Source of the DNA: Streptococcus ilei
GTDB lineage: Bacteria > Bacillota > Bacilli > Lactobacillales > Streptococcaceae
DNA: 64,000 nt
Assembly (NCBI RefSeq): GCF_000479335.1
Contig: NC_022584.1
Location: forward strand, 372,001-436,000
Direction: 5' to 3'
Every line of letters starts with the position of its first letter. Positions within the stretch are counted from its first letter, which is position 1. The position numbers were made by a program, and so were the translations under genes. Of this stretch, positions 1-8,299 are shown piece by piece. The notes under the pieces were generated by a model, which was not told the DNA's origin, did no database searches, and saw only the letters and a list, made by a program, of their open reading frames with translations.

Positions 1-35
1 AAAATTTTAAAAAGAAAGTTTATCTACTTTCTAAT

Positions 36-62
36 GGAACTCGTTCATGCGAGTTCCTTTTT
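36..62 (+). terminator. Rho-independent terminator of an upstream gene
   Basis: Perfect 8-bp stem (GGAACTCG / CGAGTTCC) with a 6-base loop, followed directly by five T. It ends whatever gene lies left of the window and insulates cas9. Confidence 0.8.
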
Positions 63-172
63 GTGTGTAAATTAAAAGTTAAAAAAATTGAATATCTCCA
101 TATAATGAATTGATTTTTGAGGAAAGAAGGGGTAAAATTGTATTAATATAATGACTGGTTAGGAGTTTTATT

Positions 173-3100
173 ATGAATGGTTTAGTTTTAGGATTGGATA
201 TTGGTATTGCTTCAGTTGGAGTAGGTATTTTAGAGAAAGATAGTGGAAAGATAATCCATGCGAATTCTCGGATTTTCCCAGCTGCAACAGCTGACAATAA
301 TGTTGAGAGAAGGACTAGTAGGCAGGCTAGACGCTTAAATCGCCGGAAAAAACATCGTAGTGTTCGCCTTCATGATCTATTTGAAGAATATGGTTTATTA
401 ACTGATTTTTCTAAGGTTTCAATTAACTTAAATCCTTATCAAATTCGTGTGCAAGGATTGGATAAACGATTAACTAACGAAGAGTTGTTTATAGCCTTAA
501 AGAATATTGTTAAGAGACGTGGTATTAGCTACTTAGATGATGCTTCTGAGGATGGTGGTGCAGTATCATCTGATTACGGTAAGGCAGTTGAAGAGAATAG
601 AAAATTGCTTGCTCAACAAACTCCTGGTCAAATCCAACTAGATCGTTTCGAAAAATATGGTCAGGTTAGAGGAGATTTCACTGTTGTGGAAAATGGTGAA
701 AAACGCAGATTAATTAATGTTTTTTCAACATCTGCTTATAGAAAAGAAGCCGAAAGAATTCTTAGAAAACAGCAGGAATTCAATAATAAGATTACAGAAG
801 GGTTTATAGAAGATTATTTAACAATCCTTACTGGTAAAAGAAAATACTACCATGGGCCTGGAAATGAAAAATCACGGACTGATTATGGAAGGTATACTAC
901 TAAAAAAGATTCTCAAGGTGAGTACATAACCCTAGATAATATTTTTGGTATTTTAATTGGTAAATGTACATTTTATCCTGATGAGTATAGAGCTTCAAAA
1001 GCTTCCTATACTGCCCAAGAGTTCAACTTACTAAATGATTTGAATAATTTAACTGTTCCAACAGAAACTAAGAAACTGAGTGTGGAACAAAAGAAGACAA
1101 TTGTCGAGTATGCGAAGACAGCTAAAACATTAGGAGCTTCAACTCTATTGAAGTACATTGCTAAATTGATTGGTGTGTCAGTTGATCAGATACATGGATA
1201 CCGCATTGATCCTAATGAAAAACCTGAGATGCACACCTTTGAAGTCTATCGGAAAATGCAATCTTTAGAAACAATCAGGGTGGAAGAGTTACCGAGAAAG
1301 GTCATAGATGAGCTTGCTCATATTCTAACCTTAAATACTGAGCGAGAAGGTATAGAAGAAGCGATTAACGCTAAGCTAAAAGATATATTTAGTCAAGATC
1401 AAGTACTTGAATTGGTTCAGTTTAGAAAAAATAATAGCAGTTTATTTAGTAAGGGATGGCATAATTTTTCTCTAAAACTCATGATGGAGTTGATTCCAGA
1501 ATTGTATGAGACTTCAGAAGAACAAATGACAATTCTTACTCGATTAGGCAAACAAAAATCTAAAGAGACATCAAAACGAACCAAGTACATCGATGAAAAA
1601 GAATTAACAGAAGAAATCTATAATCCTGTCGTGGCAAAATCTGTCAGACAAGCTATAAAGATTATCAATGAAGCAACAAAAAGATATGGGATCTTTGATA
1701 ATATCGTTATTGAAATGGCACGTGAAAATAATGAGGAAGATGCAAAGAAAGAGTATATCAAGCGTCAAAAAGCAAATCTAGACGAGAAAAATGCTGCTAT
1801 GGAAAAAGCGGCTTTCCAATACAATGGGAAAAAAGAATTACCGGATAACGTTTTTCATGGACATAAAGAATTAGCAACTAAGATTCGTTTGTGGCATCAA
1901 CAGGGTGAAAAGTGTCTTTACACTGGAAAGAATATTCCAATTTCAGATTTGATTCAAAATCGGTACAAGTATGAAATTGATCATATTTTACCTTTATCTC
2001 TTTCTTTTGATGATAGTTTATCTAATAAAGTCTTGGTACTAGCTACAGCAAACCAAGAAAAGGGACAACGGACACCGTTTCAGGCTTTAGATAGCATGGA
2101 TTACGCATGGTCATACAGAGAGTTCAAATCATATGTAAAAGATTCAAAATTACTGAGCAATAAGAAGAAAGATTATCTTTTAACGGAAGAAGATATTAGT
2201 AAAATTGAGGTGAAACAGAAGTTTATCGAACGAAATTTAGTAGATACTCGTTATTCTTCTCGAGTTGTTTTAAATGCTCTACAAGATTTTTATAAGGAGC
2301 ATCAATTCGATACAACTATTTCAGTGGTTCGTGGACAGTTTACTTCTCAGCTTAGAAGAAAATGGGGGATTGAAAAATCTCGTGAAACCTATCACCATCA
2401 TGCTGTAGATGCTTTGATCATTGCTGCATCTAGTCAATTAAGACTATGGAAAAAACATAATAATCCTCTGATCTCTTATAAAGAAGAGCAATTCGTGGAT
2501 TCAGAAACCGGTGAAATTATTTCAATGAGTGACGATGAATACAAAGAGTTAGTATTCAAAGCACCATATGATCATTTTGTTGATACATTGAAGTCCAAGA
2601 AATTTGAAGATAGCATTCTATTTTCTTATCAAGTAGATTCAAAATATAACCGAAAGATTTCTGATGCAACAATTTACGCAACAAGAAAAGCGAAATTAGA
2701 TAAGGATAAATCGGAAGAAACTTATGTTCTAGGTAAGATTAAAGATATTTATAGTCAAGCGGGATATGATACATTCATTAAAATTTATAATAAAGATAAA
2801 AGTAGATTCTTAATGTATCACAAAGATCCGCAAACATTTGAAAAGGTAATCGAAGAGATTTTAAGAACCTATCCTTCTAAAGAATTGAACGAAAAGAATA
2901 AAGAAGTTCCTTGTAACCCTTTTGAGAAATATAGACAAGAAAATGGACCAATCAGAAAATATAGCAGAAAAGGTAATGGTCCAGAAATTAAAAGCCTGAA
3001 ATATTACGATAATAAGTTAGGTAATCACATTGATATAACACCTAATGAAAGTATGAATCAAGTTGTACTTCAATCACTTAAACCTTGGAGAACAGATGTC

Positions 3101-3556
3101 TTTTTCAACCATCAAACTGAAAAATATGAATTAATGGGATTGAAATACTCTGATTTAAATTTTGAAAAAGGTAGTGGGAAATATAGTATTTCTTTAGAAA
3201 AGTATAATTCTATAAAGATGAATGAGGGTGTTAGTGAGGAGTCTGAATTTAAATTTACACTTTATAAAAATGATTTGATATTAATAAAAGATGCGTTGAC
3301 TAAAGAAGCACAAATATTCCGATACGGTTCCAGAAATGATACTTCGAAACATTATGTTGAGTTAAAGCCTTATGATATGTCAAAATTTGAGGGCGATGAA
3401 AGACTGATTAAAGTTCTTGGAACGGTTGCCAAGGGTGGACGCTGTATTAAAGGGCTAAATAAAAAAGATATTTCCATCTTCAAAGTTAAAACAGATGTCT
3501 TAGGCAATAAACATTTCATCAAAAAAGAGGGTGAAGAACCAAAACTCAAATTTTAA
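173..3556 (+). CDS. cas9: CRISPR-associated endonuclease Cas9 (type II-A, small St1Cas9-like)
   Basis: RNA-guided double-strand DNA endonuclease, 1127 aa, close in length to the S. thermophilus CRISPR1 Cas9 (about 1120 aa) and much shorter than the 1370-aa S. pyogenes type. Visible parts in order: RuvC-I with LDIGIASVG (catalytic Asp9), an arginine-rich bridge helix at about 45-65, a REC lobe, RuvC-II with IVIEMARE (Glu514), HNH with YEIDHILPLS (Asp603-His604), RuvC-III with HHHAVDAL (His743, Asp746), and a C-terminal PAM-interacting region. All catalytic residues are present, so the enzyme should be active. The start is supported by AGGAG at 161-165 with 7-nt spacing; a TATAAT at 147-152 is a possible -10 without a clear -35. 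Tail-to-head with the tracrRNA and cas1. The PAM cannot be read from sequence alone. Confidence 0.97.
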   Translation: MNGLVLGLDIGIASVGVGILEKDSGKIIHANSRIFPAATADNNVERRTSRQARRLNRRKKHRSVRLHDLFEEYGLLTDFSKVSINLNPYQIRVQGLDKRLTNEELFIALKNIVKRRGISYLDDASEDGGAVSSDYGKAVEENRKLLAQQTPGQIQLDRFEKYGQVRGDFTVVENGEKRRLINVFSTSAYRKEAERILRKQQEFNNKITEGFIEDYLTILTGKRKYYHGPGNEKSRTDYGRYTTKKDSQGEYITLDNIFGILIGKCTFYPDEYRASKASYTAQEFNLLNDLNNLTVPTETKKLSVEQKKTIVEYAKTAKTLGASTLLKYIAKLIGVSVDQIHGYRIDPNEKPEMHTFEVYRKMQSLETIRVEELPRKVIDELAHILTLNTEREGIEEAINAKLKDIFSQDQVLELVQFRKNNSSLFSKGWHNFSLKLMMELIPELYETSEEQMTILTRLGKQKSKETSKRTKYIDEKELTEEIYNPVVAKSVRQAIKIINEATKRYGIFDNIVIEMARENNEEDAKKEYIKRQKANLDEKNAAMEKAAFQYNGKKELPDNVFHGHKELATKIRLWHQQGEKCLYTGKNIPISDLIQNRYKYEIDHILPLSLSFDDSLSNKVLVLATANQEKGQRTPFQALDSMDYAWSYREFKSYVKDSKLLSNKKKDYLLTEEDISKIEVKQKFIERNLVDTRYSSRVVLNALQDFYKEHQFDTTISVVRGQFTSQLRRKWGIEKSRETYHHHAVDALIIAASSQLRLWKKHNNPLISYKEEQFVDSETGEIISMSDDEYKELVFKAPYDHFVDTLKSKKFEDSILFSYQVDSKYNRKISDATIYATRKAKLDKDKSEETYVLGKIKDIYSQAGYDTFIKIYNKDKSRFLMYHKDPQTFEKVIEEILRTYPSKELNEKNKEVPCNPFEKYRQENGPIRKYSRKGNGPEIKSLKYYDNKLGNHIDITPNESMNQVVLQSLKPWRTDVFFNHQTEKYELMGLKYSDLNFEKGSGKYSISLEKYNSIKMNEGVSEESEFKFTLYKNDLILIKDALTKEAQIFRYGSRNDTSKHYVELKPYDMSKFEGDERLIKVLGTVAKGGRCIKGLNKKDISIFKVKTDVLGNKHFIKKEGEEPKLKF

Positions 3557-3577
3557 AAATTATTTTTTAAAAAAGAG

Positions 3578-3606
3578 TTGCAAACGCTTTTACAATGTAT
3601 TATAAT
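3578..3606 (+). promoter_or_regulatory. Promoter of the tracrRNA
   Basis: TTGCAA at 3578-3583 and a consensus TATAAT at 3601-3606 with 17-bp spacing. It predicts a start near 3613, just before the anti-repeat, so the tracrRNA is transcribed independently of cas9. Confidence 0.85.
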
Positions 3607-3612
3607 ATTAAC

Positions 3613-3717
3613 TGTAAGGGACGCCTTACACAGTTACTTAAATCTTGCAGAAGCTACAAAGATAAGGCTTCATGCCGAATTCAACACCCTGTCATTTATG
3701 GCGGGGTGTTTTCGTTT
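3613..3717 (+). ncRNA. tracrRNA of the type II-A system
   Basis: Trans-activating CRISPR RNA that pairs with each crRNA repeat, recruits RNase III and loads Cas9. The anti-repeat contains ACAGTTACTTAAATCTTG (3629-3646), an 18-base perfect complement to the 3' part of the array repeat, then a bulge and TACAAAGAT, which pairs with the 5' TTTTTGTA of the repeat. It continues into AAGGCTTCATGCC and a terminator stem AACACCC (3683-3689) / GGGTGTT (3704-3710) followed by TTCGTTTT. This layout closely matches the S. thermophilus CRISPR1 tracrRNA as I remember it, including position between cas9 and cas1. The 5' end is inferred from the promoter; a processed form would be shorter. Confidence 0.93.
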
Positions 3718-3736
3718 TGTAAAGAGGATAAAAATA

Positions 3737-4645
3737 ATGACTTGGAGAATTGTACATGTTTGTCAGAGTGAAAAAATGCAATTAAAGTTGGATAATCTTT
3801 TGATTAAGAAGATGGGCGAAGATTATATTATACCCTTGAGCGATATTTCTATCATTGTAGCAGAAGGAGGTGAAACTGTTGTAACCCTAAGATTGTTAAG
3901 TGCCTTAAGTAAGTATAATATTGCCTTAATTGTCTGTGATAATGAGCATTTACCGACAGGGATTTACCATTCACAAAATGGCCATTTTAGAGCCTATAAA
4001 AAGTTACAGGAACAATTGTTGTGGACGCAGGAGCAAAAAGATAAAATATGGCAAATAGTGACCTACTTCAAAATAAATAATCAGCAAGATGTTCTTTCAA
4101 TGTTTGAGAAAAATATCGATTGTATCCAGTTATTAGCAGATTATAAAGACCATATTGAATTTGGGGACAAAACTAATCGTGAGGGTCATGCTGCTAAAGT
4201 TTATTTCAATGAATTATTTGGAAAGAAATTCGTTCGTCTTACCCAACAGGAAACTGATGTTATCAATGCTGGTCTAAATTATGGCTATGCGATTATGAGA
4301 GCGCAGATGGCGCGTATTATTGCTGGGTATGGGCTAAATCCCTTAATCGGAATTTTTCATAAAAACGAATACAATCAATTTAATTTAGTAGATGATTTAA
4401 TGGAACCTTTTAGGCAGATTATTGATGTTTGGGTTTATCAAAATCTACGGGATGAAGAATATTTGAAATACGAGTTTCGTTTAGCCTTAACAGATACACT
4501 GAATGCTAAAATTCGTTATGGAAAAGAAACTTGTTCTGTTACGGTAGCAATGGATAAATATGTTAAGGGTTTTTTAAAATGTATTTCGGATAAGGATACG
4601 AGTAAATTCTACTGTCCGATTGTTTCTAGTGTAGAATGGAGCTGA
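3737..4645 (+). CDS. cas1: CRISPR-associated endonuclease Cas1
   Basis: Integrase subunit of the Cas1-Cas2 spacer acquisition complex, 302 aa. The metal-binding residues of the family are visible: Glu149 in NREGHAAKVYF, His208 in GIFHKNEYN and Glu223 in DLMEPFR. The N-terminal beta domain begins MTWRIVHV. The ATG at 3737 is chosen because a longer open frame upstream runs through the tracrRNA gene; AGAGG lies upstream of 3737. Followed 4 nt later by cas2, with csn2 overlapping cas2, so cas1-cas2-csn2 is one unit. Confidence 0.96.
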   Translation: MTWRIVHVCQSEKMQLKLDNLLIKKMGEDYIIPLSDISIIVAEGGETVVTLRLLSALSKYNIALIVCDNEHLPTGIYHSQNGHFRAYKKLQEQLLWTQEQKDKIWQIVTYFKINNQQDVLSMFEKNIDCIQLLADYKDHIEFGDKTNREGHAAKVYFNELFGKKFVRLTQQETDVINAGLNYGYAIMRAQMARIIAGYGLNPLIGIFHKNEYNQFNLVDDLMEPFRQIIDVWVYQNLRDEEYLKYEFRLALTDTLNAKIRYGKETCSVTVAMDKYVKGFLKCISDKDTSKFYCPIVSSVEWS

Positions 4646-4649
4646 AGAA

Positions 4650-4973
4650 ATGAGGTATGAAGCATTGAGGTTATTGTGTTTTTTTGATCTTCCTATGGAT
4701 ACGAATCAAGAAAAAAGAATCTATCGTAATTTTCGGAAAGATCTAATTGCTAATGGTTTTGAAATGTTGCAGTTTTCTGTTTATTATAGAACGTGTCCCA
4801 ATCGCAGTTTTGCTAGTAAATTCTATAAAAAATTAAGCCAAAGTAATTTACCTAGTGGGAATGTCCGTTTACTAGCGGTTACAGAGAAACAGTTTTCTGA
4901 AATGGTTTTGATCATTGGTGGAAAAACAAAACAAGAAGAAGTAGTCAGTGATAATAAGTTGGTAGTTATATGA
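4650..4973 (+). CDS. cas2: CRISPR-associated protein Cas2
   Basis: Structural partner of Cas1 during spacer integration, 107 aa, typical length. The ferredoxin-like start RLLCFFDLPMDT, with the Asp found in the family, is visible, followed by RIYRNFRKDLIANGF. GGAG of the cas1 end (4638-4641) serves as ribosome binding site. The stop overlaps the csn2 start in ATGA (4970-4973), suggesting coupled translation. Confidence 0.95.
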   Translation: MRYEALRLLCFFDLPMDTNQEKRIYRNFRKDLIANGFEMLQFSVYYRTCPNRSFASKFYKKLSQSNLPSGNVRLLAVTEKQFSEMVLIIGGKTKQEEVVSDNKLVVI

Positions 4974-6013
4974 AAATGAATATTAGTCATCCATACAAGG
5001 ATAATATTACATTGAGTTTTGGACAATTTACCCAAGTTGTTGGCCAAGATCAACAATTAAAGTACTATATTTGGCAAATCCTGTTATGGTATTTTGGAGG
5101 AAAAAAATATAGTGAAGAAGACTTAGTCCTATTCGAACAAAATGAACCTAAAATCTTAATAGACGATACGGTGGTTTCCCGTTCAGAATTTAGGGTTATC
5201 CAACTATCGAATATTAATGATCTAATCGAGCAGATGGAGTATAAAAAAGGAACGATAGCTTATGATTATCTGAAGAAAAAGATTAATACAGTGGAGACGA
5301 TGGAGCAAATTGAAAATATCAATGATCATCTCGATAGGATTTCTTTGCTGTTGAATCAGAATCTGAATCTACAACTAGATGGTATTAACTATCATACAGA
5401 AGCGAAATATTTTAATGCAGACCAATTGATCCAAAAAAATTTTCTGCCCTATTTTGGACAGAACGATAAAAATATATCCTTTGAATTTGTTGACAATAAG
5501 ACAAAGTTTTTATTATTCCTTTCGATGTTGCAAGTAGTGATTACGGATCAATCTGAAAAGGTATTACTTGTTCTCCGAAATATGGATGATTATTTATCTT
5601 ATAAGGAATTTGTTGAGTGTTGTGAACAATTAGAGAGATTAACTAATTATTGTAACATGTTATACACTATTTCATTTCCTTCAAATGAAGGTTATCTTCA
5701 TGTCACGAAAGAAGTATTAGAGGAGATTAATATTGTCTCTGATTACATTGATCATTTTTATTCATTAGAATTTATGTATGAACGTTTTACTGATCAATAT
5801 CCAATAAATCAAATACCTAGTAAACAAGAGTTTTTATCATCTTTAAGGAAGATTGGGCCTTATTTATTTAGTTCTGATATTCTTCATATGAGCTTATCAA
5901 TTGAGGATCAAGTAGCATTGAGAATATTAAACAATTTGTACCAGTATGAAATGAAAATAAAATTCCATATTGAACCAGTCAACCCAATGTTATTGAAGTA
6001 TTTAGAAGAATAG
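4970..6013 (+). CDS. csn2: Type II-A adaptation protein Csn2, long (St CRISPR1) form
   Basis: Csn2 forms a ring on DNA ends and is needed for spacer acquisition in type II-A systems. At 347 aa this is the long subfamily, matching the S. thermophilus CRISPR1 Csn2, whereas the S. pyogenes form is about 220 aa. The N-terminal part has the ATPase-like start (NITLSFGQFTQVVG) and a mid region LLFLSMLQVVITDQ followed by LLVLRNMDDYLSY, resembling a degenerate Walker B strand. The C-terminal about 100 residues are the extension of the long form. It overlaps cas2 by 4 nt and ends 71 bp before the first repeat. Confidence 0.92.
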   Translation: MKMNISHPYKDNITLSFGQFTQVVGQDQQLKYYIWQILLWYFGGKKYSEEDLVLFEQNEPKILIDDTVVSRSEFRVIQLSNINDLIEQMEYKKGTIAYDYLKKKINTVETMEQIENINDHLDRISLLLNQNLNLQLDGINYHTEAKYFNADQLIQKNFLPYFGQNDKNISFEFVDNKTKFLLFLSMLQVVITDQSEKVLLVLRNMDDYLSYKEFVECCEQLERLTNYCNMLYTISFPSNEGYLHVTKEVLEEINIVSDYIDHFYSLEFMYERFTDQYPINQIPSKQEFLSSLRKIGPYLFSSDILHMSLSIEDQVALRILNNLYQYEMKIKFHIEPVNPMLLKYLEE

Positions 6014-6084
6014 TATTGACGAGTTATGTCTAAGACTTTATAATGGTTTTTGAGAGGACAAAAATCAAAATTGACGAATTTGAG
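6014..6084 (+). promoter_or_regulatory. CRISPR leader with pre-crRNA promoter
   Basis: A strong promoter is visible: TTGACG at 6016-6021 and TATAAT at 6039-6044, 17-bp spacing. The leader ends in ATTTGAG (6078-6084) directly against the first repeat. That heptamer is the known leader-anchoring sequence that directs Cas1-Cas2 to the leader-repeat junction in streptococcal type II-A loci. New spacers therefore enter at 6084/6085 and the array is read on the plus strand, like the cas genes. Confidence 0.92.
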
Positions 6085-7637
6085 GTTTTTGTACTCTCAA
6101 GATTTAAGTAACTGTACAACTTTGTCATATTTCCCAGTTTAGAACCTGTGTTTTTGTACTCTCAAGATTTAAGTAACTGTACAACCCTTGCGACTGTAGG
6201 AGACGACCAGCCTTTGTTTTTGTACTCTCAAGATTTAAGTAACTGTACAACTAAAAATCAATTCTTTTAGATCATCACTCAGTTTTTGTACTCTCAAGAT
6301 TTAAGTAACTGTACAACCGTAGCGGACAGCTTCCGATTATTGGAATTGTTTTTGTACTCTCAAGATTTAAGTAACTGTACAACTGAATTTATCGGTGACC
6401 GTGTGTTGATATAGTTTTTGTACTCTCAAGATTTAAGTAACTGTACAACATGAGGAAAGATGAATGAAAATCACACAAGGTTTTTGTACTCTCAAGATTT
6501 AAGTAACTGTACAACTATGCTTGAACTTGCTAAGGCCTACAAGCTGTTTTTGTACTCTCAAGATTTAAGTAACTGTACAACAGAGGGTATTTTTGGCAGA
6601 ATTATAAATCTGTTTTTGTACTCTCAAGATTTAAGTAACTGTACAACCGAAAGGGCAAAGAATGAATTGATGCGATTGTTTTTGTACTCTCAAGATTTAA
6701 GTAACTGTACAACGGGTCTTTATGATAGTATCCATGGTCTGGAGTTTTTGTACTCTCAAGATTTAAGTAACTGTACAACGAACCTGGACGATGGTGTCTT
6801 TGTTGATAAGTTTTTGTACTCTCAAGATTTAAGTAACTGTACAACATATCGTCCATGTCTGGGATAGGCCCGCTGTTTTTGTACTCTCAAGATTTAAGTA
6901 ACTGTACAACCAACACTGACGTACTGTCCAGCCGATATCTGTTTTTGTACTCTCAAGATTTAAGTAACTGTACAACTCATAAATTATCAAATTGAACTTC
7001 TCTTACTGTTTTTGTACTCTCAAGATTTAAGTAACTGTACAACACGTTGTTTCTCACCACGTTTCGAACCTTTGTTTTTGTACTCTCAAGATTTAAGTAA
7101 CTGTACAACAAGCTACTGCGATATTAAAGACTGGAATGTGTTTTTGTACTCTCAAGATTTAAGTAACTGTACAACGAAAGCGTCTCAGGACGCTTAAACG
7201 ACTTGGTTTTTGTACTCTCAAGATTTAAGTAACTGTACAACTAACGTATAGCGGAGGTTGAAGGCAAGCTGTTTTTGTACTCTCAAGATTTAAGTAACTG
7301 TACAACTTTAACGTAGCTGAAAGCGGATGGGAAAGCGTTTTTGTACTCTCAAGATTTAAGTAACTGTACAACCTAAAGGCTTCGGAGACTTTGAAGCATC
7401 ACTGTTTTTGTACTCTCAAGATTTAAGTAACTGTACAACAGGACGCAAGCTACACGTATCTCCAGAGTTGTTTTTGTACTCTCAAGATTTAAGTAACTGT
7501 ACAACTTTACAGCCGGACAAGAAATTAAGGCCGGAGTTTTTGTACTCTCAAGATTTAAGTAACTGTACAACTCGCATAGACAATATAACGAGTACTGTCG
7601 AGTTTCTGTACTCTCAAGATTTAAGTAAGTGTACAAC
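6085..7637 (+). CRISPR. Type II-A CRISPR array, 24 repeats and 23 spacers
   Basis: 36-bp repeat beginning GTTTTTGTACTCTCAAG and ending ATTTAAGTAACTGTACAAC, which I recognise as the S. thermophilus CRISPR1 repeat. Repeat starts: 6085, 6150, 6216, 6282, 6348, 6414, 6480, 6546, 6612, 6678, 6744, 6810, 6875, 6941, 7008, 7074, 7140, 7206, 7271, 7337, 7404, 7470, 7536, 7602. Spacers are mostly 30 bp, with 29-bp (spacers 1, 12, 18) and 31-bp (14, 20) exceptions. The first 23 repeats are identical; the last (7602-7637) has two substitutions (position 5 T to C, position 29 C to G), marking the leader-distal end. All spacers look distinct. Protospacer sources cannot be assigned by reading. Confidence 0.99.
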
Positions 7638-7674
7638 TGAATGCGAGGGAATGGAAGTTGAGGAGGTTGAGTTA

Positions 7675-7710
7675 GTTTTAGAGCTGTGTTGTTTCGAATG
7701 GTCCCAAAAC
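7675..7710 (+). repeat. Relic CRISPR repeat of a second type II-A family (Spy/St-CRISPR3 type)
   Basis: 36 bases beginning GTTTTAGAGCTGTGTTG and ending TTTCGAATGGTCCCAAAAC. From memory this differs at one base from the S. thermophilus CRISPR3 / S. mutans repeat and shares its CCCAAAAC end with the S. pyogenes repeat. It is unrelated to the active array, whose last repeat ends 37 bp upstream. No cas9 or tracrRNA of that family is visible in the window, so it looks like a remnant. Confidence 0.85.
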
Positions 7711-7760
7711 TATTATTTGTATGATATAACAGAATATTTAAAAAAATGAAGGGGTTTTCT

Positions 7761-8048
7761 ATGGAGAGTGATGTGTTTTTTGATTATTTTTTAAGATCAC
7801 TTAGGTTTTATTTTCGTGATAGGTGTAAGGATATTGGATTTATAAAGTTTTTTAAAGATGAAAATAATTGTTTTATTACTATAGAGGATTATGTTTTGGA
7901 ATCATTTGTAGTATTGTCAAATATTTTGAGTAAGGATAGGATTGTGTTTACTTGTGGAATTATTTATAGTAAGGGGGTAGTTACTGGAGTAGAAGTATAT
8001 ATGAATGTATTAGAGTTAGAAAGATTAAATAAATTGTATAAGATATAG
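7761..8048 (+). CDS. Small hypothetical protein between two relic CRISPR repeats
   Basis: 95 aa, not recognised. The start MESDVFFDYF is chosen because GAAGGGG (7748-7754) sits 6 nt upstream; an in-frame ATG at 7746 lies in that ribosome binding site. The protein is AT-rich in codon use, mildly aromatic (several FF/YF pairs), without a signal peptide or clear membrane segment, and reads as a compact soluble alpha/beta protein. It lies wholly inside the 413-bp interval between the two relic repeats, on the same strand as the cas genes. A 32-codon frame reading through the relic repeat ends in an ATGA overlap with 7746, but I do not think it is a gene. An anti-CRISPR, an immunity protein or an orphan are all possible; none is supported by homology I can see. 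Confidence 0.55.
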   Translation: MESDVFFDYFLRSLRFYFRDRCKDIGFIKFFKDENNCFITIEDYVLESFVVLSNILSKDRIVFTCGIIYSKGVVTGVEVYMNVLELERLNKLYKI

Positions 8049-8123
8049 TTTTGATGAATATTAAAAAACATAAGGGTATTTATCTACGTGGGATGTGTGG
8101 AGTGATAGGATTAATGTTTCCTA

Positions 8124-8159
8124 GTTATAGAACTCTGTTGTTTTGAATGGACCCAAATA
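8124..8159 (+). repeat. Degenerate relic CRISPR repeat (second family)
   Basis: 36 bases containing CTGTTGTTTTGAATGG and ACCCAAA. Aligned without gaps to the relic at 7675-7710 it matches at 29 of 36 positions, including the GTTGTTT-GAATGG core. The decay fits a leader-distal terminal repeat or a decayed copy. No further copy follows before 8300. Confidence 0.7.
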
Positions 8160-8249
8160 CCTTCAATAATTTGAGTACTCAGCATTCTCTATTCCCCGTA
8201 GCCATTTATTGTTTTTTTAAGCTTTTATTGTTACAATATCCATATAGAC

Positions 8250-8275
8250 AAAAAGACTGGATTTCCAGCCTTTTT
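8250..8275 (+). terminator. Weak terminator-like hairpin ahead of the PrsW-like gene
   Basis: AAAAAGACTGG-ATTT-CCAGCCTTTTT, a stem with one A-C mismatch on the plus strand followed by a T run. It closes the CRISPR/relic region or forms part of the leader of the next gene. Confidence 0.45.
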
Positions 8276-8299
8276 AATTGTTTTAAAGAAAGGTTTTTT

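Noticed and set aside
79..297. 72-codon minus-strand frame at the start of cas9
   Set aside because: Overlaps cas9 and its upstream region, with no start signal or recognisable domain.
3578..3736. N-terminal extension of cas1 by 53 codons
   Set aside because: It covers the tracrRNA promoter and gene, has no ribosome binding site, and Cas1 normally begins at MTWRIVHV.
6460..7749. Long open frames through the CRISPR array on both strands encoding repeated peptides such as FLYSQDLSNCTT
   Set aside because: They are translations of the 36-bp repeat and spacers; the 66-bp period is a multiple of 3, which keeps frames open by chance.
7654..7749. Possible 32-residue peptide overlapping the next frame by ATGA
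   Set aside because: More than a third of it is the translated relic repeat and there is no convincing start signal.
8147..8299. Longer start for the PrsW-like protein
   Set aside because: It begins inside a relic CRISPR repeat and crosses a hairpin; ATG 8300 has a good ribosome binding site.
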